Source: Streptomyces xanthophaeus | GTDB lineage: Bacteria > Actinomycetota > Actinomycetes > Streptomycetales > Streptomycetaceae | Assembly (NCBI RefSeq): GCF_000725805.1 | Contig: NZ_JOFT01000013.1 | Location: 62,001-126,000 of the forward strand | Direction: 5' to 3' | DNA length: 64,000 bases | Part shown: positions 44,163-52,990 of the stretch, in pieces | Numbering within the stretch: the stretch's first letter is position 1 | Layout of the letters: the number at the start of each line of letters is the position of its first letter | The notes under the pieces: model-generated | Told to the model about the DNA's origin: nothing | The model's database searches: none | The model's input: only the letters and a program-made list of their open reading frames with translations | Translations under genes and position numbers: made by a program

Positions 44163-45030
44163 GGGGAATGACGGCGACGGGGCAGCGCGCGTGATGGATC
44201 GCGGCGGTGGCCACGGAACCCAATGGAGGTGCCAGCGCGGGACGATGCCTGCGTCGGCCGACGACCAGCAGCCCTGCGTCCTTGGCAGTCCGGACCACGA
44301 CCTTGGTCGGGCTTTCAAGACCGATACCGGAAGTCACCTGCACGCTCGGGAACTTCTCGCGCCAGGGGCGGAGAGCGTCACTCAGGAGCTTCTGCGCGTC
44401 CTGCCTGATCTTTTCGGTCACGTCGTGGTCCGTGCCCCAGGGAACGTGAGCGTGGAGGGGCATGCTTCGGCCGTGGACGGCTTGCAGGGGAACGCCTCGT
44501 GCCGCGGCGGCGGCGAAGGAGAACGCGAGCAGGTCGTCGCACGGACCGTGCAGTTTCAGGGCCACCACCACGGCGCCCGAGGCGCCCGGAGCGGACGGCG
44601 GACCCTCTTCGCGCGTCCCGGCGCGCACCAGGACCACCGGCCGCTCGGCCCGTGCCACGACGGGCATGCTGACGTCGCCCAGGAAGTAGCTCTCGACGGG
44701 CTCCAGTCCTCGCGAACCGAGCACGGTCATCTCGGACTCCGCCGACGCCTTCAGCAGCGCCTCCTGAGCGTCCTCGGCGACCAGGTTGCCGACGATGGTC
44801 AGGCCCGGGTGGCGAGCTTGGAGCTCCGCCTTCGCGTGGTGCACGATCCGCTTCGCCCAGTAGTTCTGGTCCATCTCGGAGGGGATGTGGACCGGTTCCG
44901 GCGTCAGCAGGGGCCACGCGTGCAGCAGTCGCAGGGTGAGTCTGCGGCGGTCGGCTTCGTCAGCGGCCCAACGGGCGGCGGCGAGGCTCTCGGGTGAGCC
45001 GTCGAGGCCCACGGTGACGACTGGCTCCAT
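44155..45030 (-). CDS. tandem-domain universal stress protein D
   Basis: The 291-residue protein starts at ATG 45030 (CGGAG upstream) with VTVGLDGSPESLAAARWAADEA. The first signature region reads GSRGLEPVESYFLGDVS, deviating at the end of the ATP loop; the second reads GRRRHRPALAPPLGSVATAAIHH. Both nucleotide loops are therefore atypical. It overlaps the downstream kinase gene by eight bases. No clear 14-bp palindrome was found in front of it, although GGTTCCGG...CCGGAGCC at 45077-45096 is a near-perfect inverted repeat in its promoter region. Confidence 0.9.
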   Translation of the reverse strand: MEPVVTVGLDGSPESLAAARWAADEADRRRLTLRLLHAWPLLTPEPVHIPSEMDQNYWAKRIVHHAKAELQARHPGLTIVGNLVAEDAQEALLKASAESEMTVLGSRGLEPVESYFLGDVSMPVVARAERPVVLVRAGTREEGPPSAPGASGAVVVALKLHGPCDDLLAFSFAAAAARGVPLQAVHGRSMPLHAHVPWGTDHDVTEKIRQDAQKLLSDALRPWREKFPSVQVTSGIGLESPTKVVVRTAKDAGLLVVGRRRHRPALAPPLGSVATAAIHHARCPVAVIPHD

Positions 45031-45076
45031 GCCGACTGCTCCGTCTGGTAGTGACTGGAAGGGCGGTGAGGTGTCC

Positions 45077-45096
45077 GGTTCCGGCCGGCCGGAGCC
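45077..45096. promoter_or_regulatory. 20-bp inverted repeat upstream of usp D
   Basis: GGTTCCGGCC and GGCCGGAGCC are complementary apart from one G-T pair. The repeat lies 47-66 bases upstream of the minus-strand usp D start and 180 bases from the hydrogenase large-subunit stop. It does not fit the 14-bp consensus. Function as operator or hairpin is unknown. Confidence 0.35.
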
Positions 45097-45274
45097 CTGT
45101 CGTCCCCGCGCTGGCGCCGGTAGCCGTGAAGCGACCGTAAGCGGTACTCGATGACGCATCTGTGCCAACGCGCCGAGCGCACGGCCGTATGTCATCCGGG
45201 GAGCACATGCAGCCTTCCCGCAGTGCGCTGGAGCCGGAGGCGGTCCCGGCCGGTGAGGTCGCGCCTGGGCGCGA

Positions 45275-46639
45275 TCACCGAATGTGCTCGACGTCCAGTT
45301 CCAGGAAGTGGGCCGAGCACGAGATGCACGGGTCGTGGTTGCGGACGGCCCGCTCGCACAGCCGGGTGAGCTCGGCCTCTGACGCCTCGCCCCGATCGAG
45401 CCCGGCCTGGACCAGCCGGCGCAGGTCCTCCTCGATGGCGCCCTGGTTCTGGGCGGTCGGCGGCACGATGCGGGCGTCCGTGACACGCCCCCCGTCGTCG
45501 AGCGCGTAGCGGTGGTAGAGCAGGCCGCGTGGTGCCTCCGTGGCACCGTGCCCGGTGCCGGCCCGGGCCGGCACCTCCACGCACGGGCCGGGCGGACGCT
45601 CGTACTCCGTGATGATCCGCAGGGCCTCCTCCACCGCGTACAGGACTTCCACCGCCCGGACGAGGATGCTTCGGTACGGGTTCCTGCAGACCGCTCCCCG
45701 TCCGGCACCGGCGCGTGACGGGGGGTCACCCAGTCCGGCCTCCCGTGCGGCTTCCAGAGCCAGTGGGGACAGCAGGTGGCCGCTGACCGCCCAGCGGGCG
45801 AGGGAGCCGGTGAGGTGCCTTCGGCCGTCCAGCCGGGAGTGGAGTGCGGTGGAGTGGGAGACCTGCTCCTCGGCCACGTGGTCGCTGAAGTCCGGCAGGG
45901 GGAAGCCGTACGGCGGGAGCGTCGCGTCGTACGGGAGCACGCTGGGGACACCGGACTCGATGGCGTAGGTGCCGGTCTCGGCGAGGGCGAGCAGGTCGGC
46001 CGTGCACTCGGCGTCCGGGAATTCGAAGCCGGCGACCCAGCGCACCGTGTCCCAGGCGTCGTCGAGGGCCGTGCGCAGCCGTTCTTCCAGGGGACGGAGT
46101 TCGGCGCGGGTCGGAGCGCGGTGGAAGCCGCCGATCCGGACGTTGACCGGGTGGATGGCCCGGCCCCCGAGCAGTTCGACCACGGCGTTGCCGGTCTGCT
46201 TCAGGCGCAGTCCCCGCTCGACGTGCTCGGGATGGGAGCGGGAGAGACCGATCACGTCGTCCTCGCCGAGGAAGTCCGGTGCGTGCAGCATGTGGATGTG
46301 CAGTGTCTGGCTCTCGATCCATTCGCCGCAGTACAGCAGTCGGCGCAGGGCGGCCAGTTGTCCGTCGACGACGATGCCGCACGCGTCCTCGATGGCACGG
46401 CAGGCGCTCATCTGGTAGGCGACGGGGCAGATCCCGCAGATGCGGGAGGTGAGGTCGGGTGGCTCCGTGTGGGCTCTGCCCCGGAGGAAGGCTTCGAAGA
46501 ACCGCGGCGGCTCGTAGATCTTGAGCCGTGCTTCGGTGACCGTGCCGTCGTGGATCCTCAGGTGCAGTGCGGTCTCACCCTCCACACGGGCGAGTGAGGG
46601 GATGCGCAGCTCCTGGTACCGGGGCGTGGGATCGCTCAT
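45275..46639 (-). CDS. hyhL: [NiFe] hydrogenase large (alpha) subunit, group 3b-like
   Basis: The 454-residue catalytic subunit has the N-terminal Ni ligands RICGICPV (Cys68, Cys71) and the C-terminal pair DPCISCSAH (Cys438, Cys441, His444). Ten residues ([10 protein letters not shown]) follow the His, the usual C-terminal peptide removed by a maturation protease, encoded at the head of this operon. With the small, flavin and Fe-S subunits it should form a soluble NAD(P)-linked hydrogenase/sulfhydrogenase. The start overlaps the small-subunit stop by four bases. M. smegmatis Hyh is a DosR-controlled relative. The exact subgroup needs a tree. Confidence 0.93.
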   Translation of the reverse strand: MSDPTPRYQELRIPSLARVEGETALHLRIHDGTVTEARLKIYEPPRFFEAFLRGRAHTEPPDLTSRICGICPVAYQMSACRAIEDACGIVVDGQLAALRRLLYCGEWIESQTLHIHMLHAPDFLGEDDVIGLSRSHPEHVERGLRLKQTGNAVVELLGGRAIHPVNVRIGGFHRAPTRAELRPLEERLRTALDDAWDTVRWVAGFEFPDAECTADLLALAETGTYAIESGVPSVLPYDATLPPYGFPLPDFSDHVAEEQVSHSTALHSRLDGRRHLTGSLARWAVSGHLLSPLALEAAREAGLGDPPSRAGAGRGAVCRNPYRSILVRAVEVLYAVEEALRIITEYERPPGPCVEVPARAGTGHGATEAPRGLLYHRYALDDGGRVTDARIVPPTAQNQGAIEEDLRRLVQAGLDRGEASEAELTRLCERAVRNHDPCISCSAHFLELDVEHIR

Positions 46640-47454
46640 CCCGGTCCTTCAGCATCGGTCACGCCGGGCTGTCCTTGCTCCTCCACGGCGGTGAAGGCGG
46701 TCACGTTGAAGGTGTGCAGGAACCTGCCGATGTCCTCCTCGCTCATCCCGTCACGCTGCATGAGCGGAACCAGCGCGGGAAGGTTCGTGGTTCCGGCCGG
46801 CCCGAAGCAGCCGTAGCAGCCGCGCCCGTAGGTCGGGCACAGGGCCCCGCAGCCCGCGTGGGTGACGGGGCCGAGGCAGGGTGTGCCGTGGGCGACGGTG
46901 ACGCAGACGTTGCCGCGCCGTTTGCAGGCGAAGCAGACGCTGTGGTTCGGGATGGCGGGCTTGCGTCCGGCGAGGAACGCGGTGATGACCTCGACGAGCT
47001 GACCGCGGTCGATGGGACAGCCGCGCAGTTCGAAATCGACGGGTACGTGGGCCGAGACCGGCGTGGAGGTCGCGAGGGTCTCGATGTAGTCGGGGCGGGC
47101 GTAGACGGTCGCCAGGTACCCCTCGACATCGGCGTAGTTGCGCAGCGCCTGTACGCCGCCCGCCGTGGCGCAGGCCCCGATGGTGACGAGGTGGCGGGCT
47201 TCGGCGCGGATGCGCCGGATGCGCTCCACGTGCTCGGGTGTGCTGACCGACCCTTCGACGAGCACGAGGTCGTACGGGCCGGGCGCGGCTTCGCTGGACG
47301 CCTCCAGGAAGTGGGCGATCTCCAGTTCGGCGGCGATGCCGAGCAGTTCGTCCTCGCAGTCGAGGAGAGTGAGCTGACAGCCGTCGCAGGAGGCGAACTT
47401 GAACACGCCGAGGCGGGGGCGGGCAGGGGGCTGAGGTGTGGTGGGGGTGCTCAT
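46636..47454 (-). CDS. hyhS: [NiFe] hydrogenase small (delta) subunit
   Basis: The 272-residue Fe-S subunit begins [20 protein letters not shown], the proximal-cluster Cys motif. Further cysteines occur in [15 protein letters not shown] and the C-terminal [11 protein letters not shown] and [27 protein letters not shown] segments, enough for three clusters. It passes electrons from the NiFe site to the flavin subunit. The start at 47454 lies one base after the gamma-subunit stop; there is no Tat signal peptide, consistent with a cytoplasmic enzyme. Confidence 0.93.
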   Translation of the reverse strand: MSTPTTPQPPARPRLGVFKFASCDGCQLTLLDCEDELLGIAAELEIAHFLEASSEAAPGPYDLVLVEGSVSTPEHVERIRRIRAEARHLVTIGACATAGGVQALRNYADVEGYLATVYARPDYIETLATSTPVSAHVPVDFELRGCPIDRGQLVEVITAFLAGRKPAIPNHSVCFACKRRGNVCVTVAHGTPCLGPVTHAGCGALCPTYGRGCYGCFGPAGTTNLPALVPLMQRDGMSEEDIGRFLHTFNVTAFTAVEEQGQPGVTDAEGPG

Positions 47455-47455
47455 C

Positions 47456-48262
47456 TCACAGTTCCCGGACGGTGAGCAGGGGCTCGGCCTGGTCGTAGCC
47501 GACGACCGGGCCGTCGCGGCAGAGCAGCAGGGGTCCGAGCTGGCAGTGTCCGCAGTGGCCGGTGGCACAGCGCATGTTGCGTTCGAGGGAGACCCGGATG
47601 CGGTCGGGACGTACCCCTTGGTGGATCAGGGCGCGTGCGGTCGCGCGCATCATCACCTCGGGACCGCAGACGAAGGCGACCGTGTCCGAAGGTGTGAACC
47701 GGGCCTCGCGGAGCAGCGTGGTGACGACGCCGACCCGGCCGGTCCAGCCGCCATCGGGCCGATCGACCGTGACGGCGCCGAACGGCTGTCCCCAGGCGGG
47801 GAACTCGTCCCCGTACAGCAGATCGGCGGGGGTCCGGGCGCCCGCGAGGACGTTCAGCCGCCCGAACGCCTGGGGCTCGGCCAGAACCGTCTCGACGAGG
47901 GGACGCAGCGGAGCGAGCCCGATGCCTCCGGCGATGACGAGCAGGTCATTGCCATGTGCGGCGGCCGGGTCCCAGGCGGTGCCGAAGGGGCCGCGCACGC
48001 CGACCCACCCGCCGGTCCGCAGCCCGCACAGTGCGCGGGAGACGGCCCCGACGGCGCGGACCGTGTGCGTCAGCCGGTGCCCGTCCGTGAGCCGGGACAC
48101 GGACACCGGGATCTCGCCGGCACCGAACGCGTACAGCATCGCGAACTGGCCGGGTGCGAAGGGCTCCAGGGCTTCCGCGGCGGGTTCCAGTACGAGCGTG
48201 ACCGTGTCGTGCGTCTCGGCTCGGCGGTCCACCACGCGGTAGGAGAGGGGCGTGAGCGTCAT
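47456..48262 (-). CDS. hyhG: hydrogenase gamma subunit, FAD/NAD(P)-binding reductase
   Basis: The 268-residue protein is of the ferredoxin-NADP reductase / dihydroorotate dehydrogenase electron-transfer type. It has an FAD-binding barrel ([22 protein letters not shown]), a NAD(P) domain ([29 protein letters not shown]) and a C-terminal [2Fe-2S] motif [17 protein letters not shown]. It couples the hydrogenase module to NAD(P)H. Its start overlaps the stop of the cNMP-binding protein gene by four bases. Confidence 0.92.
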   Translation of the reverse strand: MTLTPLSYRVVDRRAETHDTVTLVLEPAAEALEPFAPGQFAMLYAFGAGEIPVSVSRLTDGHRLTHTVRAVGAVSRALCGLRTGGWVGVRGPFGTAWDPAAAHGNDLLVIAGGIGLAPLRPLVETVLAEPQAFGRLNVLAGARTPADLLYGDEFPAWGQPFGAVTVDRPDGGWTGRVGVVTTLLREARFTPSDTVAFVCGPEVMMRATARALIHQGVRPDRIRVSLERNMRCATGHCGHCQLGPLLLCRDGPVVGYDQAEPLLTVREL

Positions 48263-48744
48263 GGCACCGGCCCGCTCCCCTGCGGTCCCGGCGGTCCGTA
48301 CAGGTCGAGCAGCCGGGTGCGGGTGGCTCGGAGCCGGTCGCCGATGGTCCCGGCGACGACGGTGACCAGCGACAGGCCCAGCGCCGTGTCCTCGGCGCAC
48401 AGGTCATGGACCGCGGCGGCGTCGAATTCCCAGGCGTGGACGGGGTCCCGGGTCTCGGCCGCGAGGTGCCACTGCCGTGGCGGGCACAGCCATGACCAGC
48501 CGAGCAGGCTGCCGGCGCCGATGGTCTCGACGACCACTCGCCCCCGGCCGGGCATGTGGATGTCGAGCGCGACCGTGCCCGAGCGGATGACCCAGAAGCG
48601 GTCGGCCTCCTCCCCTTCCTCGAAGATCCGCGTGGCACCGGGAAGGGCGACTTCACGGGCGAGGGCCATCAGCTTCCCGCGGTGCTCCGCCGTCAGAGCG
48701 GTGAACACCCCCTCGCCGGGAGGCCCACCCGGATGCGGGGTCAC
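48259..48744 (-). CDS. Crp-like cyclic-nucleotide-binding protein in the hydrogenase operon
   Basis: GTG 48744 opens a 161-residue protein consisting of one cNMP-binding beta-barrel (IFEEGEEADRFWVIRSGTVALDI, IGAGSLLGWSWL) and a C-terminal helix (IGDRLRATRTRLLDLYG). The helix-turn-helix domain of Crp/Fnr regulators is missing, so it is unlikely to bind DNA alone. It is embedded between the beta and gamma hydrogenase genes with ATGA overlaps on both sides, which suggests it acts on the enzyme. A paralog without HTH is at 51854. Confidence 0.85.
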   Translation of the reverse strand: MTPHPGGPPGEGVFTALTAEHRGKLMALAREVALPGATRIFEEGEEADRFWVIRSGTVALDIHMPGRGRVVVETIGAGSLLGWSWLCPPRQWHLAAETRDPVHAWEFDAAAVHDLCAEDTALGLSLVTVVAGTIGDRLRATRTRLLDLYGPPGPQGSGPVP

Positions 48745-49910
48745 GGCGTGCTCTCCCGCTGCGTGGCCTCTTGGTGCAGGGCGTGGGCTTCCTCGGTGAG
48801 GTCGATGCCCGTGGGACACCAGACGATGCACCGGCCGCAGCCGACACAGCCGGAGCTGTCGAACTGGTCGTGCCAGGTACCCAGCTTGTGCGTGAGCCAC
48901 TGGCGGTAGCGGCTGCGCGGGGTGGACCGGACCGGGCCGCCGTGGAGATGCGAGAAGTCCAGGTCGTAGCAGGAGTCCCAGAGGCGCCAGCGCTCGGCGT
49001 GATCGCCGGTCAGGTCGGTGACGTCCTCCGTGGTGGTGCAGAAGCAGGTGGGGCAGACCATGGTGCAGTTGCCGCAGCTGAGGCACCGGGCGGTGACGTC
49101 GTCCCAGCGATCCGCTTCCAGGTTGTCCCGCATCAGCGTGGGCAGGTCCACCGGCGGCATGGAGCGGCCCATGCGTTCGGCGGCGGCGCTCACGGCCTGG
49201 GTCGCAGCCGCCCGGGTGGAGCCGTCGGGGCTCCGTCCCGGCAGTTCCGCGAGGACCGCGGCTCCCTCCTCGCTCCCGCTCCGGCACAGGAAGCGGTGGC
49301 CCTCATCGTCCACGACCTCGGTGAGCGCGAGGTCGTACCCGGCGTCGGCGGCCGGCCCGCTCCCCATCGAGACGCAGAAGCAGGTGGCACCCGGCTCGGT
49401 GCACTCGGCGGCGATCAGGAATGCACCCGTCCGTCGTGCCAGGTAGGCGGGGTCCCGGTACTTGCCTCCGCTCATCACCCGGTCCAGGATCTGGATGGCA
49501 CGCAGATCGCAGGGCCGCACGCCGAGGAACGCGTACGAAATGCTCTCCTGCTTCTCCTCCCGGACTACCGGCGCACCGTCCGGGCCGCGGTCCGCGGACC
49601 ACTGGCGGACGCGCTGCGGATGGAGGAACGACTTCCACGACTGGGGTCCCGCGCTGTGTGCGAAGGCCGCCCCGTCCTCGCGGCGGCGGAGCCGGTACCG
49701 GCCCGCCTCCAGCTCGACCCCCCACCCGTAGGGAAGGGCATCGGCGGAGTCCAGTTCGTCGAGGACGATCGCGCCGTCGCGCACGGTCGGGCCGATCACC
49801 GTGCGGCCGCGCGCCTTCAGGACACGCACGAGCGCGGCCAGACCGTCGCGGTCGAGAACCGTCCCGGCCTGGTGGTCGAGGGCGGCTCCGCCATCCGAAG
49901 CGTCGGTCAT
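48741..49910 (-). CDS. hyhB: hydrogenase beta subunit, two [4Fe-4S] clusters
   Basis: The 389-residue protein matches the sulfhydrogenase beta-subunit family: AFLGVRPCDLRAIQILD, and two ferredoxin-type cysteine sets CLSCGNCTMVCPTCFC and CVGCGRCIVWCPTGIDL. It relays electrons between the flavin subunit and an acceptor. ATG 49910 follows GAGAGGTG. It overlaps the cNMP-binding protein gene by four bases and is second in the operon. Confidence 0.91.
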   Translation of the reverse strand: MTDASDGGAALDHQAGTVLDRDGLAALVRVLKARGRTVIGPTVRDGAIVLDELDSADALPYGWGVELEAGRYRLRRREDGAAFAHSAGPQSWKSFLHPQRVRQWSADRGPDGAPVVREEKQESISYAFLGVRPCDLRAIQILDRVMSGGKYRDPAYLARRTGAFLIAAECTEPGATCFCVSMGSGPAADAGYDLALTEVVDDEGHRFLCRSGSEEGAAVLAELPGRSPDGSTRAAATQAVSAAAERMGRSMPPVDLPTLMRDNLEADRWDDVTARCLSCGNCTMVCPTCFCTTTEDVTDLTGDHAERWRLWDSCYDLDFSHLHGGPVRSTPRSRYRQWLTHKLGTWHDQFDSSGCVGCGRCIVWCPTGIDLTEEAHALHQEATQRESTP

Positions 49911-49952
49911 GGTGCACCTCTCGGTCTCCACGTGCCTAGATCCGGCAGCATG

Positions 49953-50489
49953 TCAGACCGGCGGGCTCCCGGGTTCGAACCCGGTCCGGCGAGTCCGTTC
50001 GCCGTGTGTGCGGACGTCTTCCTCGATGCGCCGGGCCAGATCCGGCAGAGCGGCCGCCACCGCCGGGGTGAGCCCCGCGCCCAGCGAGCGGTCCGCTCCC
50101 TCGACCGCGTACACGATGAGGCGGCCGGGACCGCGCCCGAGACTGTCGGCGAGGCGCAGGGCCTCGGCGAGCCCCAGCCCGTGGGTGCTCTGCCTGCCCG
50201 CGGCAGCCGGGTGCGGCATCTCGCCCGGGGCCGCACACCACCGGTGTGCACGGCCGGGCTGCGCCGCGGGTGGGAAGCAGGCGTCGATGACGAGGGTGAG
50301 GGCCTTGTCCTCCCAGAGGGTCATCAGGCGGCCGGGGTCTCCGTCGCTCCGGGCGAGCTCGGTACCCGAGGGAAGAGGCCGCCGTGCTTCCCGTGCGCAC
50401 AACAGCGCGATGGTGGCCCACCCCACCCCGTCATCGCGCCGGAACTCGTTGCCGATCCCGATGACCGCCGTGCCGGCGAGCGACTTCAT
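49953..50489 (-). CDS. [NiFe] hydrogenase maturation protease (HycI/HyaD family)
   Basis: The 178-residue protein carries GIGNEFRRDDGVGW near the N-terminus, the signature with the Ni-sensing acidic residue, and an Asp in VIDACF. It should cleave the ten-residue tail after His444 of the large subunit. It is the first gene of the operon. The other Hyp maturation factors are not in the window. The C-terminal 25 residues are poorly conserved in character. Confidence 0.88.
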   Translation of the reverse strand: MKSLAGTAVIGIGNEFRRDDGVGWATIALLCAREARRPLPSGTELARSDGDPGRLMTLWEDKALTLVIDACFPPAAQPGRAHRWCAAPGEMPHPAAAGRQSTHGLGLAEALRLADSLGRGPGRLIVYAVEGADRSLGAGLTPAVAAALPDLARRIEEDVRTHGERTRRTGFEPGSPPV

Positions 50490-50623
50490 AGGTACCCGCT
50501 TCCCGCTTCGGGCGTCTCCGGCCACAGCCTGCCCTGCTCGCGGGACCGGGTCCTGCGGCACGGGGCAAACGGCGCAAGGAGCAGTACCGAGTGTGCGGCC
50601 ACTCGGACACGTGCAAGGCCGGC

Positions 50624-51511
50624 TCAGGGCTTCTGGGGAGCGTGGTCACCGTGCCCGTGGTCGCGGGCGAAGGCGTCGAGCGCCTGCCTGGGCGAACCCT
50701 GGGTGTGCAGGAAGCGTTCGTCCAGGATGCTCGCGAGGTCTGCAAGGGCGGAACGCAACACCATGGAGGCGAGCCGGACATCCCGGTGTCCGGCATCCGA
50801 AGCCTCATCGGCGATGTCGAGGGCGTAGCCGATCTGGTGGGCGAGGGAGGTCCGGTCGTCGCCGTCGTGGAAGTAGTAGGACTCCGCGTACTGGAGGAAG
50901 TCGACCGCTGCCACGGACAGCGCTGCGGCCAGGCTGTCCAGCATGGCGGCCCCGGCCGGGGAGTCGATCTGCTCCTTCGAGGGATGGGTACGGGAGAGGT
51001 GGGAGAGCCGCAACGCCAGCGCCCTGCGGCGCGCCAAAGCCGGATAGATGCCGAGGATCCAGGAGACCGTCGCGGTCAGGAGGGCGAACCCGACCAGCGC
51101 CTCCAGGGGTGCGAAGATGCGCAGCCACCCCTCGGCAGGTGCGACGTCGCCGAGACCGAGCGTGGAGAGCGTGACCAGCGAGACGTATGCCGCGTCCAGC
51201 AGGCCCGCATGGTCGTCGGGCCGCAACCCGCCCGCGTACACGAACGCCTCGGGCATGTGAGGCCAGTAGATCAGCGCCCAGCCCGCCGCCACGGTCAGGG
51301 CCCACAGGGCGACGACGGACACCATGGCGAGCGGGCCGGCCAGGCCGGCTGCCGTGCGACGGGTGCCCAGGACCGACGACAGCCGCCACAGTGTGGTCAT
51401 GACCAGGCGGCTCAGCCCGCCGTGCCGCGTCGGGTGCCACAGCGTGTGGAACACGTCCCGCAGGATCAGCAGGACCAGGGCCGCGCCCGTGACCGTCACC
51501 AGCCAATCCAT
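50624..51511 (-). CDS. two-TM ion-channel protein with an unusual selectivity filter
   Basis: The 295-residue protein has an N-terminal helix (LVTVTGAALVLLILRDVFHTL), a second helix and a pore-loop region LVTLSTLGLGDVAP followed by another helix (LVGFALLTATVSWILGIY). The K+-channel filter TVGYGD is represented by TLGLGD. A long soluble, helical C-terminus follows. Start ATG 51511 follows GGAAAAGGGG. Ion selectivity is uncertain. Its 3' end lies 134 bases from the hydrogenase maturation gene. Confidence 0.85.
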   Translation of the reverse strand: MDWLVTVTGAALVLLILRDVFHTLWHPTRHGGLSRLVMTTLWRLSSVLGTRRTAAGLAGPLAMVSVVALWALTVAAGWALIYWPHMPEAFVYAGGLRPDDHAGLLDAAYVSLVTLSTLGLGDVAPAEGWLRIFAPLEALVGFALLTATVSWILGIYPALARRRALALRLSHLSRTHPSKEQIDSPAGAAMLDSLAAALSVAAVDFLQYAESYYFHDGDDRTSLAHQIGYALDIADEASDAGHRDVRLASMVLRSALADLASILDERFLHTQGSPRQALDAFARDHGHGDHAPQKP

Positions 51512-51589
51512 CCGGCACCCCTTTTCCACCGCGTTTCGCCCAGGTTCGCGCACCTCCGTAGCGGCTGATCGCAGCCCACGCCGCGTGCC

Positions 51590-51742
51590 GCGCCTTCGTC
51601 GAGCCGGACGACCACGTCCTCCCCCTCGACGACGTGGTTCACCGGTCGGGTGGCCGGCAGCGCCCGGTGGGTGAAGACGATGCGGCCCAGCGGCACGGTG
51701 CCCAGGAGCCGCAGTGCTTCAGGCGTCCTTGCTTCCTCGCGC
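51590..51742 (-). pseudogene. truncated PPOX-family gene remnant
   Basis: About 45 codons match the start of the PPOX protein at 27366: EALRLLGTVPLGRIVFTHRALP and RPVNHVVEGEDVVVRLDEG against its EALRLVATVSLGRIVFTQHALP and RPVNHLVEDGD. No ATG/GTG start was found in position, and the frame then runs into unrelated Arg/Trp-rich sequence. It is a fossil of a duplicated PPOX gene. The regulatory palindrome right behind it is better preserved than the gene. Confidence 0.7.
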
Positions 51743-51751
51743 GCCGTGCCA

Positions 51752-51797
51752 GGGCCGAACGGTCCCCCGTCCTGCGGAACCGGGGGCCGGTCGGCCC
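51752..51797. promoter_or_regulatory. 14-bp palindrome pair between the PPOX remnant and the Crp-like gene
   Basis: GGGCCGAACGGTCC (51752-51765) and GGGCCGGTCGGCCC (51784-51797), starts 32 bases apart, about one helical turn more than the usual 20-22. The nearer copy is 57 bases before the Crp-like start. Confidence 0.7.
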
Positions 51798-51853
51798 ATG
51801 CCCAGCGCCTCTGGAACGGCCCAGAATTGAATCGGAATCGACCGGAGGCCGCC

Positions 51854-52318
51854 ATGAGGACCACTCCCCCTACGAAGATCACCGGCGCGCTGCCTGCTGA
51901 ACACCGTTCCCGCCTGATGAGCGTCGCGCGGGAGGTCAGCTTTGCCGAGAGCGCCCGCCTCTTCAACGAGGGCGGCCGGGCGGACAGGTTCTGGATCGTC
52001 CGAACGGGCATCGTCGCCCTGGACGTGCATGTGCCCGGCAGACAGCCGGCGGTGATCGAAAACCTTGGACCGGGCGAACTCGTGGGGTGCTCCTGGATGC
52101 TGCAGCCCGCTGCCTGGAAGCTGGGCGCCGTGGCCACGACGCCTGTGCGCACGTACGAATTCGACGCCGCCGCGGTGCGCACGATGATCGATACCGACCC
52201 TGCTTTCGGCTCCGCGATGGGCCACTGGGTCGCGCAGGTGCTCGCGCACCGACTGCACGCCGCCCGTATCCGGCTGCTCGACCTCTATGCCCCGCACGGC
52301 AGCGGCAGCTACCTCTGA
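51854..52318 (+). CDS. Crp-like cyclic-nucleotide-binding protein without DNA-binding domain
   Basis: The 154-residue protein has one cNMP-binding barrel (FNEGGRADRFWIVRTGIVALDV, LGPGELVGCSWML) and ends IRLLDLYAPHG, like the hydrogenase-operon protein at 48259. There is no helix-turn-helix. CBS-BON 6 follows 45 bases later in the same direction, so the two form a likely operon controlled by the palindromes at 51752. Confidence 0.87.
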   Translation: MRTTPPTKITGALPAEHRSRLMSVAREVSFAESARLFNEGGRADRFWIVRTGIVALDVHVPGRQPAVIENLGPGELVGCSWMLQPAAWKLGAVATTPVRTYEFDAAAVRTMIDTDPAFGSAMGHWVAQVLAHRLHAARIRLLDLYAPHGSGSYL

Positions 52319-52363
52319 CCGGCGGTGTCCCGCACCTGAAACCCCAGCAGCGAGGAGGGCGTC

Positions 52364-52990
52364 ATGCCCGCGTCCCGGTACACCGTCAGCGATGTCATGA
52401 CCCACACGGCCGTGGCGATCGGCCGTGAGGCCTCGTACAAGGAGATCGTCGAGCTGATGGACCAGTGGAAGGTCAGTGCCGTTCCCGTCCTGGAGGGCGA
52501 GGGGCGCGTCGTCGGGGTGGTCTCCGAGGCTGATCTGCTGCCGAAGGAGGAGTTCCGGCGGGACGACCCCCGGCTCCCCGATCAGCTGGAGGAGGCTTCC
52601 AAGGCGGGGGGTGTGCTGGCCGAGGAGCTGATGTCGAGCCCGGCCGTGACCGTCCACCCCGACGCCACCCTCGCCGAGGCTGCCCAGATCATGGCCCGCA
52701 GGCACGTGAAGCGCCTCCCCGTGGTCAACGGCGTGGGGATGCTGGAGGGGGTCGTGAGCCGGAGCGACCTGCTGAAGGTCTTCCTGCGCACCGACGAGGA
52801 GATCGAGGAGGAGGTCCGCGACGCGGTTCTCGCCGAGCTCGCGCCCCCGGTCGATCTGCAGGCATCGGTGAAGGACGGCGTCGTCACCCTGCACGGATCT
52901 CTCCGCAATCGCGCCTTGGTGCCTCTGGTGGCCCGCGCCATCCGTGCCGTGGAAGGTGTGGTGGACGTACGGATGGAGCTGGAAGGGTAG
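52364..52990 (+). CDS. CBS-CBS-BON protein 6
   Basis: The 208-residue protein has CBS at about 7-60 ([43 protein letters not shown]), CBS at about 85-140 ([39 protein letters not shown]) and BON ([20 protein letters not shown]). It follows the Crp-like gene, the only CBS-BON gene in the window paired with a cNMP-binding protein. AGCGAGGAGG precedes the start. Confidence 0.92.
   Translation: MPASRYTVSDVMTHTAVAIGREASYKEIVELMDQWKVSAVPVLEGEGRVVGVVSEADLLPKEEFRRDDPRLPDQLEEASKAGGVLAEELMSSPAVTVHPDATLAEAAQIMARRHVKRLPVVNGVGMLEGVVSRSDLLKVFLRTDEEIEEEVRDAVLAELAPPVDLQASVKDGVVTLHGSLRNRALVPLVARAIRAVEGVVDVRMELEG

Larger units (their letters stand above)
51512..51853. other. intergenic region with a PPOX remnant and a palindrome pair
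   Basis: This 342-base stretch contains only a fragment of a PPOX-like gene (about 51590-51742) and the two 14-bp palindromes at 51752-51797. No intact gene is supported. Confidence 0.5.

Noticed and set aside
45077..45096. Inverted repeat before usp D as a member of the 14-bp family
   Set aside because: Sequence and symmetry centre differ (GGTTCCGG...CCGGAGCC); listed separately as an unexplained repeat.
50542..50553. GGGACCGGGTCC upstream of the hydrogenase operon as a dormancy-type box
   Set aside because: Its half-sites are two bases closer than in the 14-bp consensus, so it does not fit the motif; left as a possible weak or different site.
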